Below, piece by piece: positions 9,198 to 17,255 of a stretch of DNA of 64,000 nucleotides; the first letter of the stretch is position 1; every line of letters starts with the position of its first letter. The stretch covers positions 65,318 to 129,317 of the forward strand of contig DLOZ01000002.1 in assembly GCA_002479765.1 (NCBI GenBank), given 5' to 3'. Under the pieces are notes generated by a model. That model had not been told where the DNA came from. It was given only the letters and a program-made list of their open reading frames with translations, and did not search any database. The translations under genes and the position numbers were made by a program. Source of the stretch: Sphingomonadales bacterium UBA7471. Its GTDB lineage: Bacteria > Pseudomonadota > Alphaproteobacteria > Sphingomonadales > Sphingomonadaceae.

Positions 9198-9923
9198 TCA
9201 ATTTCCTTCGCTTGTTACCACAGTAGAAGTGCCGCTTCCGTCCAGCACTTTCAAAATATTGCCTTGTTCGCGGATGGAGAACACCACGATTGGAATGTTG
9301 TTGTCCCGGCAAAGCGACACGGCGCTCGCGTCCATAACCTTCAGATTATCTGCCAAGACCCGGTCGTAACTCAATGTTTCATAACGGGTTGCTGTCGCGA
9401 CCTTCTTTGGATCGGCATCATATACGCCATCGACCGAAGTGCCTTTGAACAAGGCGTCACATTGCATTTCAGCAGCACGTAATGCAGCGCCGCTATCGGT
9501 CGTAAAGAACGGCGCGCCAACACCAGCTGCGAAAATAACGATCCGGCCTTTTTCCAGATGACGTTCTGCGCGGCGGCGAATGACAGGCTCGCACACCTTG
9601 TCCATTTCGATCGCTGACTGAACCCGTGTGGGAACGCCAAGCTGTTCGAGCGCATTCTGCATGGCCAACGCATTCATGACCGTTGCCAGCATGCCCATAT
9701 AGTCCGCCTGCGCGCGGTCCATACCCTTGGCAGCACCGGCCATTCCGCGGAAAATGTTGCCACCACCGATAACGAGGCAGAGTTGAAGCCCGGTATCCTG
9801 GGCCGCCTTCACTTCTTCGGCGACGCGCGCGACGGTATCGGGGTCAATGCCATAGGCCTGATCCCCCATCAGCACTTCGCCCGAAAGCTTAAGCAATATA
9901 CGACGATAGCCGTGCGCGCTCAT
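9198..9923 (-). CDS. pyrH: UMP kinase
   Basis: PyrH phosphorylates UMP to UDP and is a hexameric amino-acid-kinase-fold enzyme. The N terminus RILLKLSGEVLMG is diagnostic, and VIGGGNIFRG follows at about 50. I start at the ATG at 9923, which has GAGGGAC upstream and gives 241 residues. The frame is open for 21 more codons upstream, but that part has no family resemblance. Confidence 0.97.
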   Translation of the reverse strand: MSAHGYRRILLKLSGEVLMGDQAYGIDPDTVARVAEEVKAAQDTGLQLCLVIGGGNIFRGMAGAAKGMDRAQADYMGMLATVMNALAMQNALEQLGVPTRVQSAIEMDKVCEPVIRRRAERHLEKGRIVIFAAGVGAPFFTTDSGAALRAAEMQCDALFKGTSVDGVYDADPKKVATATRYETLSYDRVLADNLKVMDASAVSLCRDNNIPIVVFSIREQGNILKVLDGSGTSTVVTSEGN

Positions 9924-10025
9924 AATGTCCCTCGTCCCGATACAATAATGGCGCCCAGCTATAGGAGCCGCGCGCCACATCGCCAAGGCTTTATCCCCGT
10001 CATCTGACGGGGAAGCCCAGAATAT

Positions 10026-10952
10026 TTATGCGCCGACCGCAGCAGCCACTTCAGCTGCAAAGTCAGACACTTCCTTTTCGATACCTTCACCAAGCTGGAA
10101 GCGGACATAGTCCTTCAACACGATTGGCTTGCCGGCTTCTTTACCAGCTGCGGCAACAACGTCGGAAATCGGTGTCTTGCCGTCCATAACAAATGGCTGG
10201 CTCAACAAAGCATTTTCCTTTGCGAACTTCTTAACAGCGCCTTCAACCATCTTTTCGACGATATCGGCAGGCTTGCCGCTTTCCGAAGCCTTCTCACGGG
10301 CAATGCCACGCTCGCGCTCAAGTGTTTCTGCGTCCAAACCGGTTTCGTCGAGCGAAAGCGGGAATGCAGCAGCAATGTGCATCGCCAGTTGCTTGCCGAG
10401 GCCATCCAGCGTTGCAGCGTCTGCTTCGCTTTCGAGCGCCACGAGAACGCCGATACCACCCATGCCAGGCGCAGCAGCGTTGTGTACGTAAGACACGACG
10501 CGGCCATTGCTGACCGAAAGCGACTTAACGCGGCGGATAACCTGGTTTTCACCGATGGTTGCGATGTTGTTGGTCAAACGATCCTGAACGGTTTCGCCTT
10601 CGCCATAAGGCGCCGCCAAAACAGCTTCAGCGTCATTTGCGCTCAGGCTCAATGCAATATTGCTGACGGCAGAAACGAACTCTTGGAACTGCTCGTTCTT
10701 CGCAACGAAGTCCGTCTGGCTGTTGACTTCGATGGCGGTACCCTTGGTACCTTCAACGGCAACGCCAACAAGACCTTCTGCAGCCGTGCGGCTCGATTTC
10801 TTGGCGGCAGTTGCAAGGCCCTTGGCACGCAGCAAATCTACCGCGGCTTCGATATCGCCATTGGTTTCTTCAAGCGCCTTTTTGGCGTCCATCATGCCAG
10901 CGCCGGAAAGCTCACGCAGTTCCTTGACGGCTGAAGCTGTAATTGCAGACAT
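10026..10952 (-). CDS. tsf: Elongation factor Ts
   Basis: EF-Ts exchanges GDP on EF-Tu. The N-terminal UBA-like domain is clear: VKELRELSGAGMMDAKKAL at residues 8-26. The TDFVAKNEQF motif that contacts EF-Tu is at about 80. The start at 10952 (308 residues) has AAAGGAC upstream. The frame remains open upstream, but only this start gives the conserved MSAITASAVKELR beginning. It is separated from rpsB by 148 bp containing hairpins. Confidence 0.98.
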   Translation of the reverse strand: MSAITASAVKELRELSGAGMMDAKKALEETNGDIEAAVDLLRAKGLATAAKKSSRTAAEGLVGVAVEGTKGTAIEVNSQTDFVAKNEQFQEFVSAVSNIALSLSANDAEAVLAAPYGEGETVQDRLTNNIATIGENQVIRRVKSLSVSNGRVVSYVHNAAAPGMGGIGVLVALESEADAATLDGLGKQLAMHIAAAFPLSLDETGLDAETLERERGIAREKASESGKPADIVEKMVEGAVKKFAKENALLSQPFVMDGKTPISDVVAAAGKEAGKPIVLKDYVRFQLGEGIEKEVSDFAAEVAAAVGA

Positions 10953-11066
10953 ATTTTGTCCTTTCGAATGAATGCGGCGGCACCCATAGCCGCCAATTTT
11001 GTCATTCCCGTGAAATCGGGAAAATATGATCCGAGAACGATGTGTACACCGATGTTTCGGGTCATG

Positions 11067-11087
11067 CCCCCCGAACAAGTCGGGGGG
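11067..11087 (-). promoter_or_regulatory. GC-rich hairpin between rpsB and tsf
   Basis: CCCCCCGA and TCGGGGGG pair in an 8-bp perfect stem with a 5-base loop, 13 bases beyond the rpsB stop. There is no U-run in the direction of transcription. It could act as a partial terminator or RNA stabiliser that sets the rpsB to tsf ratio, or it may be a degenerate member of the GTCAT-flanked repeat family of this genome. Confidence 0.4.
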
Positions 11088-11100
11088 TCATAAGCTTTAT

Positions 11101-11910
11101 TTACGCGTCAGCAGCTGGTGCTTCTTCTGCAGCGACTTCGGCTACAGGTGCAGCTTCTTCGGCCAATGCAGGTTCAGCAGCTGGTTCAACTTCGGCACCA
11201 AGATCAACGCCCTTGGCAACCTTAGCATTTACGTTGCCCTTGGTTGCCGCAGTGGCAACGGCGTCGCAGTACAAACGAATGGCGCGCGCTGCGTCATCAT
11301 TTGCAGGAACCGGGAACGCGATACCGTCTGGCGATACGTTCGAATCGAGGATCGCGATGACAGGGATACCAAGAACATTGGCTTCCTTGATGGCGAGTTC
11401 TTCCTTGTTGGCGTCGATGACGAACATCACGTCAGGAATGCCGCCCATGTCGCGGATACCGCCAAGGCTCATTTCAAGCTTGTCGCGCTCGCGGGTCATC
11501 TGAAGAATTTCCTTCTTCGTAAAACCGTGCGTGTCGCCCGAAAGCTGCTCTTCAAGCGTCTTGAGCTTCTTGATCGAGTTCGAAATGGTCTTCCAGTTGG
11601 TGAGCATGCCGCCCAACCAGCGATGGTTGACGAAATGCTGACCCGATGCGCGTGCTGCGTCCGCGATTGGGCCCTGTGCCTGGCGCTTTGTGCCAACGAA
11701 CAGAACCTTGCCGCCCGACGAAACGCTCTGGGCAACGAAATCAAGCGCACGTGCGAACAATGGCACGGACTGCGACAGATCGAGAATGTGGATGCCGTTG
11801 CGCGCGCCGAAGATATACGGCTTCATACGCGGGTTCCAACGGTGTGTTTGGTGGCCAAAATGGGCCCCAGCTTCAAGCAATTGCTGCATGGTTACGACAG
11901 GTGCCGCCAT
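11101..11910 (-). CDS. rpsB: 30S ribosomal protein S2
   Basis: The 269-residue S2 protein has conserved blocks LLEAGAHFGHQTHRWNPRM (residues 11-29), HFVNHRWLGGMLTNW (about 92) and IPVIAILDSNVSP (about 178). A C-terminal tail rich in alanine and glutamate (about 235-269) is common in alphaproteobacteria. It is the first gene of the minus-strand operon, with a good ribosome site (GGAGAAG) and a sigma-70-like promoter near 12018-12044. Confidence 0.98.
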   Translation of the reverse strand: MAAPVVTMQQLLEAGAHFGHQTHRWNPRMKPYIFGARNGIHILDLSQSVPLFARALDFVAQSVSSGGKVLFVGTKRQAQGPIADAARASGQHFVNHRWLGGMLTNWKTISNSIKKLKTLEEQLSGDTHGFTKKEILQMTRERDKLEMSLGGIRDMGGIPDVMFVIDANKEELAIKEANVLGIPVIAILDSNVSPDGIAFPVPANDDAARAIRLYCDAVATAATKGNVNAKVAKGVDLGAEVEPAAEPALAEEAAPVAEVAAEEAPAADA

Positions 11911-12017
11911 GGTACTTCTCCTTCCGGTTGAGCCTCTGGGAAACTAGAACGTCACTGTTGCCTAAAAGACAAAGATCAGCACCGGTATGTGCGTTTCCCA
12001 TGTGGAATGAGCGCGCC

Positions 12018-12044
12018 GTTATAGCCGCGACAGGGATTCGTCAA
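12018..12044 (-). promoter_or_regulatory. Candidate promoter of the rpsB operon
   Basis: On the minus strand TTGACG (12044-12039) is followed by 15 bases and TATAAC (12023-12018), about 110 bp before the rpsB start. The spacing is slightly short, so the assignment is tentative. Confidence 0.45.
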
Positions 12045-12172
12045 GCGGTTTAGCCCTTTGTTAGCAACTATATGGGTAAGACGCGGGTTATGACGAACCC
12101 GAACGATGGCATTAAATACTGTGTTCCCGGATTGGAACGGGGATTCCGCTTTGGTGAAGCGAGGACAGCAGC

Positions 12173-12910
12173 ATGATGGCGCGGCGGGGGGTGCTTGGGA
12201 TGCTGGCGGGCGGTGCGGTGGCTTTGCTGTCGGGGTGCGGGTTGATCTGGGGGGCGGACCGGTTGCGGCAGAAGATTACGGTGGAGGTGGAAACGCCCGA
12301 TGGTCCGCGCACGGGCAGCTCAGTTGTCGAGACCGAAGTGCGCGAGGGCAAAAGCTGGGGCGATGCGTCGGGGACCAGTTTTCATCTAAAGGGTGAGGCA
12401 GTGGCGATTGACCTGCCCGGCGGGCGGACTCTGTTTGCGCTGCTGTGCGGCGCGGATGGCACGCAAGGCGATGCGACAGGTTATCAAACGCGGCTACTGT
12501 ACGAAGTGTTGCGCGCCATTGGGCCATCCGGCCCGGCGGGGGATGTGTCGCACATGGATGTAATGCAGGCGCGCGCAGCGGCACAGGATGCGGAAGTGAA
12601 GCTGAATTTACCACAGTGGCTTTACCCGATGCTTGTTACGTTCACCGACATCGACGACCCCAAATCGGTGCAGCGCGTCGACCCCGCAAACCTTGCCGCC
12701 AGCTTTGGTCCCGGCATACGCCTGAAACGCATCACCGTGGAAGTCACCGATGACGATGTCACAACAGGGATTGAGAAGAGGTTGGGGTGGTTGAGCAAAT
12801 ATTGGAATCAAATGCTCAACGGCGACAAAATCGAGTGGATGGATAAACAAGAGCTTTCCGCACATTTAGGTGCCGGATCTTTTTCTACGTTTCGGGATTA
12901 CAGCAAATGA
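12173..12910 (+). CDS. Predicted lipoprotein of unknown function
   Basis: I do not recognise the family. The 245-residue protein starts with a lipoprotein signal: MARR, a hydrophobic stretch, then LLSGCG with the lipidated cysteine at residue 22. The mature part is soluble and mixed alpha/beta, with repeated valine-rich strands (KITVEVETPDGPR near 34; KRITVEVTDDDVT near 188). No metal or catalytic motif stands out. The ribosome site is GAGGAC. It is a lone plus-strand gene, divergent from rpsB, and is followed by a long non-coding repeat region. Its first 200 bases are unusually G-rich relative to neighbours. Confidence 0.75.
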   Translation: MMARRGVLGMLAGGAVALLSGCGLIWGADRLRQKITVEVETPDGPRTGSSVVETEVREGKSWGDASGTSFHLKGEAVAIDLPGGRTLFALLCGADGTQGDATGYQTRLLYEVLRAIGPSGPAGDVSHMDVMQARAAAQDAEVKLNLPQWLYPMLVTFTDIDDPKSVQRVDPANLAASFGPGIRLKRITVEVTDDDVTTGIEKRLGWLSKYWNQMLNGDKIEWMDKQELSAHLGAGSFSTFRDYSK

Positions 12911-13142
12911 ACCGCGACTTATTCCTCGCCATCCTCTCAATGGAATTACGGTGACACGTACGATATACCCCAGACAGAGCAAAAGGGCGAGCCGGCTGGG
13001 CCCTCGCCCATAGCGCGAGCGCACAGCCTCGCAAAAACCAAACGCTGCGCCAATGTATCTCGCACAAAGGCACGAAGGCACGAAGATGGGCCGCCCTCAT
13101 CCCGACCGCCCTGTCGTCCCTCCCCCCGTCATCCCTCACCCC
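12911..13142. other. Non-coding spacer with small repeats
   Basis: No credible gene is present. It holds a GGGCGAG/CTCGCCC stem-loop near 12985-13010, a short tandem AAGGCACG repeat (13067-13085), and several spaced copies of GTCATCC-like words before the large inverted repeat at 13143. This is the kind of repeat debris typical of intergenic regions in this order. Confidence 0.5.
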
Positions 13143-13216
13143 GTCATCCTGAACTTGTTTCAGGATCTTACTATTTCGACGTGGGAAGTAAGATCCTGAA
13201 ACAAGTTCAGGATGAC
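13143..13216. repeat. Perfect 28-bp inverted repeat (REP-like palindromic element)
   Basis: Two identical 28-bp arms in inverted orientation (13143-13170 and 13189-13216) flank an 18-bp spacer. The arms begin GTCATCCTGAAC and end CAGGATCTTA. Translated, the arm gives the ILKQVQDD string that turns up in spurious small proteins annotated from such repeats. It is probably a multicopy palindromic unit; copy number in the genome cannot be seen here. Confidence 0.85.
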
Positions 13217-13373
13217 GAACAGGGGCATGAGGAAAGTGTGTTGGAATTGCGGGAACCACGGCGACAGTGCGCCAAATCATTGCTTTCCATGGCGTCGCAC
13301 CGCGCGATTCCAAGAAAGTTATCCACAGCCAATCCCCGAAATACTCCACTTCATTTCGGCGGTGAGAACATGC

Positions 13374-13399
13374 TTGACAAGCGAGAACAAATAGTGAAC
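13374..13399 (+). promoter_or_regulatory. LexA-type SOS box overlapping a promoter
   Basis: A TTGACA -35-like element (13374-13379) is followed at once by GAAC-N7-GAAC (13385-13399). That is the reverse complement of GTTC-N7-GTTC, the known alphaproteobacterial LexA box. It sits 78 bp upstream of the small gene at 13477 and points to DNA-damage control. The box matches the consensus perfectly; LexA binding itself is inferred. Confidence 0.55.
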
Positions 13400-13476
13400 A
13401 AGGACTCAAACGCTGCCCATGCCGGGCCAGCATAGCCCGCTAAATATTTTGGCGGGGGACAGAAAGGACCAGTGCC

Positions 13477-13716
13477 ATGACTATCGTAGCTTCCCTTCTT
13501 TTTGTGACCGCGCTTGGCTTGTCGGCCGGCACAATATTTTTAACAGTGCGCAATGCCATGCCGCGGATACGTGAAGTCGTTGCAATGGAATTTGCAGGCG
13601 AAGTTGCGCGCGAACGGCGCATCATATGTGGCGACATGCGTCGTCGCACCCCCGCAACGATTATCGCATTCCCGGTCGCTGGCCGCTCCATGGGCGAAAT
13701 GCGCCTCGCCGCTTAA
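13477..13716 (+). CDS. Small single-span membrane protein, possibly SOS-induced
   Basis: I do not recognise the family. The 79-residue protein has one hydrophobic segment (about residues 4-24: VASLLFVTALGLSAG and on), then a basic soluble tail with many arginines. The ribosome site GAAAGGA is well placed. It has a consensus LexA-type box upstream and a strong terminator downstream, so it is a complete single-gene unit. In Caulobacter, small SOS-induced membrane proteins (SidA, DidA) block cell division. A similar role here is an inference from topology and control, not from sequence similarity. Confidence 0.65.
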   Translation: MTIVASLLFVTALGLSAGTIFLTVRNAMPRIREVVAMEFAGEVARERRIICGDMRRRTPATIIAFPVAGRSMGEMRLAA

Positions 13717-13762
13717 AAGATTTTATTGCGCAAACGGGCCGGGCAAATCGGCTCCACCATCA

Positions 13763-13786
13763 CGCCGCCGTCATGGCGGCGTTTTT
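13763..13786 (+). terminator. Rho-independent terminator of the small SOS-box gene
   Basis: CGCCGCC and GGCGGCG form a 7-bp stem with loop GTCAT, followed by five T residues, 46 bp after the stop codon. Confidence 0.85.
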
Positions 13787-13843
13787 GCGGGTGCGTTATA
13801 TTTGCCATGTTGCACCGCGGCCATGCCCGCTGGCGCCGGGCAT

Positions 13844-13873
13844 AAAAAAAGGGCGGGTGCTTTCGCCCCGCCC
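13844..13873 (-). terminator. Rho-independent terminator of hup
   Basis: On the minus strand GGGCGGG and CCCGCCC form a stem followed by seven T residues (13850-13844), 27 bp beyond the hup stop. Confidence 0.9.
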
Positions 13874-13899
13874 CTTTCACCAAATAGATTTGGTCTGTC

Positions 13900-14172
13900 T
13901 TAGTTGACGGCATCCTTAAGCGCCTTGCCAGCCTTGAACTTAGGCTGAGTCGATGCTTTGATGGTCATTGGTTCGCCAGTGCGTGGGTTACGGCCGGTCG
14001 AAGCCTTACGCTTTGCAACGCCGAATGTGCCGAAGCCAACGAGACGTACTTCGCCGCCGCTCTTCAGCGCGCCAGTGATTGCTTCAAAGGTCGCTTCTAC
14101 TGCTTTACCAGCGTCTGCCTTGGTCAGGCCGCTTGCTTCTGCAACTGCATTGACGAGATCTTGCTTGTTCAT
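13900..14172 (-). CDS. hup: DNA-binding protein HU
   Basis: At 90 residues this has exactly the HU length. HU dimers bend and compact DNA. The N-terminal MNKQDLVNAVAEASGL and the arm region GFGTFGVAKRKASTGRNPRT (about 47-66) are diagnostic, with the DNA-intercalating proline in RNPRTG. It is transcribed alone, between its own promoter (near 14251-14278) and its terminator, downstream of lon as in many proteobacteria. Confidence 0.97.
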   Translation of the reverse strand: MNKQDLVNAVAEASGLTKADAGKAVEATFEAITGALKSGGEVRLVGFGTFGVAKRKASTGRNPRTGEPMTIKASTQPKFKAGKALKDAVN

Positions 14173-14250
14173 ATTGGGAACCCCCCTCTCAAAAATTGTA
14201 TGAAACTCAAAACATTGGTTAATTGAGTCGCGGCGTGAGCCGGCCGCGCG

Positions 14251-14278
14251 ATAATGATGACATTGCGTGCACTGTCAA
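14251..14278 (-). promoter_or_regulatory. Candidate sigma-70 promoter of hup
   Basis: A perfect TTGACA (14278-14273) is followed after 16 bases by CATTAT (14256-14251), about 80 bp upstream of the hup start. Confidence 0.55.
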
Positions 14279-14364
14279 AGGAAAAATCCGCCCAAAACCG
14301 TCATTTTCTGTGAAAAACTGCCAGTTTCACCGATAACGACCAACCGAAAGCAATAAATCACCTC

Positions 14365-16764
14365 TTAATGCGTGACCGACGCCCCGTTTTCGCCGCCAAC
14401 CGTAGGCGGCAAGGCCGCGGCAAGTTCATCGGCTTCCGTCCATTCTACGGCCACCAGAGGCGACACCAGCGCACGCGCCAGCACCTGATCCACATGGCTG
14501 ACAGGAATGATTTCCAGACCTTCTTTTATGTTGGCTGGAATATCGGCAAGGTCCTTTTCATTCTCCTGCGGAATGAGCACCGTCTTGATGCCTCCTCGAA
14601 GTGCGGCGAGCAGTTTCTCTTTCAGTCCGCCGATGGGGAGCACACGTCCGCGCAAGGTGACTTCGCCCGTCATGGCGACATCGCGATGCACCGCAATGCC
14701 GGTCAAGGTCGAGACAATACATGTCACCATGCCGATACCTGCCGATGGACCGTCCTTAGGCACCGCACCCTCGGGAAGGTGGATATGGACATCCTTGCGT
14801 CCAAATAGGCTTGGCTTAATGCCATAGCTCGGTGCACGCGCCTTAACGTAGCTCAAGGCGGCCTGAATGGACTCGCCCATCACTTCGCCCAGCTTACCGG
14901 TGGTCTTAATCTGGCCCTTACCCGGAACAGTGACAGCCTCGATGGTGAGCAGTTCGCCGCCAACTTCCGTCCAAGCAAGGCCCGTAACGGCGCCAATCTG
15001 GTTTTCTTCCTCGCCCATATCGTGGCGATATTTACGGACGCCCGAAAAATCGGAGAGATTTTCAGGGGTAATGGCAATGCTGGTGGCCTTGCCTTCCAAG
15101 ATGCGGCGCAGCGCTTTACGCGCCAGCTTCGCGACTTCCCGCTCAAGCGTGCGCACACCGGCTTCGCGCGTGTAATAACGGATAAGATCGCGCAGAGCAT
15201 CGTCGCTGACGGAGAATTCTTGCGGCTTCAGCCCATGAGCTTCGATTTGCTTGTCGAGCAAATGCCTTTTGGCAATCTCCAGCTTCTCGTCTTCGGTATA
15301 GCCTTCCAACCGGATGATTTCCATGCGGTCCAAAAGCGCCTGTGGCAAATTGAGGCTGTTGGCCGTTGTCACGAACATCACGTCGGACAGATCCAAGTCG
15401 ATTTCGAGATAATGGTCGTTGAACTTGTTGTTCTGTTCCGGATCGAGAACCTCAAGCAATGCAGACGCCGGATCACCACGGAAATCCTGACCAAGCTTGT
15501 CGATTTCATCGAGCAGGAACAGCGGGTTCATCGTTCCTGCTTTTTTCAAATTGGCCGCGACCTTGCCGGGCATCGAACCGATATAGGTCCGGCGGTGGCC
15601 ACGAATCTCTGCTTCATCGCGCACGCCGCCAAGCGACTGACGGATAAACTCACGCCCTGTTGCCTTCGCAATTGATTTGCCAAGCGACGTCTTGCCCACG
15701 CCAGGAGGCCCGACGAGGCACAAAATTGGGCCTTTAAGCTTGTTGGTGCGTGCCTGTACCGCAAGATATTCAACGATGCGGTCCTTGACCTTTTCCAAGG
15801 CAAAATGGTCCTCATCAAGAACTTCCTGCGCTTTGGCAATATCGCGCTTCAGCTTGGATTTCTTGCCCCATGGTATGCCCAGAAGCGTGTCGAGATAATT
15901 GCGCACAACGGTCGCCTCGGCGGACATGGGTGCCATGCCGCGCAGCTTTTTCAATTCGGCATTGGCTTTCGCCTTTGCTTCCTTGGACAGCTTCATCGTG
16001 TCGATCTTGTTTTGAATCTCGGCAACTTCGTCGCCGCCTTCGCCATCGTCATTGCCCAACTCGCGCTGAATGGCCTTCATCTGTTCGTTCAGATAATATT
16101 CGCGCTGCGTCTTTTCCATTTGGCGCTTCACGCGGCCACGGATTTTCTTTTCGACCTGCAATACGCCCAATTCGCCTTCCATGAAGGCAAACGCCATTTC
16201 CAAACGGCGGAGCGGGTTCGCTTCAACCAACAGAGACTGCTTATCCGACACCTTTAACTGGATATTGGCCGCAACGGCGTCCGCCAGCGCCGATGGTGTT
16301 TCGATCTCCGAAAGCTGCACCGCGGTTTCGGCAGGCATTTTCTTGTTGAGCTTCGAATAATTTTCAAACTGGTCCGCGACCGAACGCATCAGGGCGGTGG
16401 CTTCCGGACCTTCCGCATTTTGTTCGACAACGACGGAGACCGCCGCTTCGACATATTCACTGCCATGCTCAACCAAATCGCGCAGCTGCGCACGTTGCTT
16501 GCCTTCGACCAGAACGCGCACAGTGCCGTCAGGCAGCTTCAGCAACTGCATAATCGTCGCGGTTACGCCGATATCGTACAAATCATCTTTGCCGGGATCA
16601 TCCTCGGCAGGATCAAGCTGCGCGACGAGGAAAATTTCCTTGTTCGCCGCCATCGCTTTTTCCAGCGCGACGACCGACTTATCCCGCCCCACAAACAAGG
16701 GAACAATCATACCGGGGAAAACAACGATATCGCGCAGGGGCAATAAAGGCAGGTTCAGATCCAT
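14365..16764 (-). CDS. lon: ATP-dependent protease La
   Basis: Lon degrades misfolded and regulatory proteins. The N-terminal substrate domain begins PLLPLRDIVVFPGM. The AAA+ module has Walker A GPPGVGKTS (about residue 353) and Walker B LFLLDEIDKL. The protease domain has catalytic serine in KDGPSAGIGM and lysine in GGLKEKLLAA. The ATG at 16764 gives 799 residues and has TTGGAG upstream. The frame extends 16 codons further, but those residues are not conserved. It lies upstream of hup. Confidence 0.97.
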   Translation of the reverse strand: MDLNLPLLPLRDIVVFPGMIVPLFVGRDKSVVALEKAMAANKEIFLVAQLDPAEDDPGKDDLYDIGVTATIMQLLKLPDGTVRVLVEGKQRAQLRDLVEHGSEYVEAAVSVVVEQNAEGPEATALMRSVADQFENYSKLNKKMPAETAVQLSEIETPSALADAVAANIQLKVSDKQSLLVEANPLRRLEMAFAFMEGELGVLQVEKKIRGRVKRQMEKTQREYYLNEQMKAIQRELGNDDGEGGDEVAEIQNKIDTMKLSKEAKAKANAELKKLRGMAPMSAEATVVRNYLDTLLGIPWGKKSKLKRDIAKAQEVLDEDHFALEKVKDRIVEYLAVQARTNKLKGPILCLVGPPGVGKTSLGKSIAKATGREFIRQSLGGVRDEAEIRGHRRTYIGSMPGKVAANLKKAGTMNPLFLLDEIDKLGQDFRGDPASALLEVLDPEQNNKFNDHYLEIDLDLSDVMFVTTANSLNLPQALLDRMEIIRLEGYTEDEKLEIAKRHLLDKQIEAHGLKPQEFSVSDDALRDLIRYYTREAGVRTLEREVAKLARKALRRILEGKATSIAITPENLSDFSGVRKYRHDMGEEENQIGAVTGLAWTEVGGELLTIEAVTVPGKGQIKTTGKLGEVMGESIQAALSYVKARAPSYGIKPSLFGRKDVHIHLPEGAVPKDGPSAGIGMVTCIVSTLTGIAVHRDVAMTGEVTLRGRVLPIGGLKEKLLAALRGGIKTVLIPQENEKDLADIPANIKEGLEIIPVSHVDQVLARALVSPLVAVEWTEADELAAALPPTVGGENGASVTH

Positions 16765-16919
16765 AGCTACTCCAAGTGGGTGTCGCGCACGAATGCGACA
16801 CGCCCGTTCCAACGCAATATGAGCGCTCTGTGCAGGCTTTCAATGCATCTGGGCCCCAAAAGCGCAATTTGCTGGGGAAAAAACGGGTTTAATGGAAAAT
16901 GGTGCCAATGTTGGCGGGA

Positions 16920-17255
16920 TTAAAACGGCAATTTGAACCCGGCCGGCAAAGGCAGGCTGCTCGACATTTTACCCATTTCAGCATTGCTCGCGGCGTCCGC
17001 TTTTTCACGGGCGTCATTAAATGCTGCGGTAATAAGGTCTTCCAACATCGTTTTGTCCGCAGGAACGATCAGGCTGTCATCAATTGCCACATTCAGGATG
17101 CGGCCTTTTGCGGTTGCGCGGACTTTCACCAAACCGCCGCCGGAAAGGCCTTCGACATGAATGCTGTCGAGCGTTGCTTGCGCTTGTTCCATTTGCTGCT
17201 GAATGTTTTGGGCGGCCTCTTGGGCTGCCTTGATCATGTCTTCCATGCTTTTCAT
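16920..17255 (-). CDS. ybaB: YbaB/EbfC nucleoid-associated protein
   Basis: This 111-residue protein binds DNA as a dimer. The amphipathic N-terminal helix (AAQEAAQNIQQQMEQAQ, about 10-26) is followed by VKVRATAKGRILNVAIDDSL and by DLITAAFNDAREKAD, the usual pattern. Its ATG overlaps the dnaX stop by 4 bp, the conserved dnaX-ybaB pair. Confidence 0.95.
   Translation of the reverse strand: MKSMEDMIKAAQEAAQNIQQQMEQAQATLDSIHVEGLSGGGLVKVRATAKGRILNVAIDDSLIVPADKTMLEDLITAAFNDAREKADAASNAEMGKMSSSLPLPAGFKLPF

Noticed and set aside
10953..11078. 42-codon extension of EF-Ts
   Set aside because: The conserved family start is at 10952 with a good ribosome site; the extension translates intergenic hairpins.
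13067..13085. AAGGCACG tandem as a CRISPR-like array
   Set aside because: Only two and a half 8-bp units without spacers; it is a short tandem repeat.
12885..13433. A 182-codon open frame on the minus strand
   Set aside because: It is read through the palindromic repeat and contains the ELVSGS and ILKQVQDD strings typical of translated repeats. It has no ribosome site and no domain.
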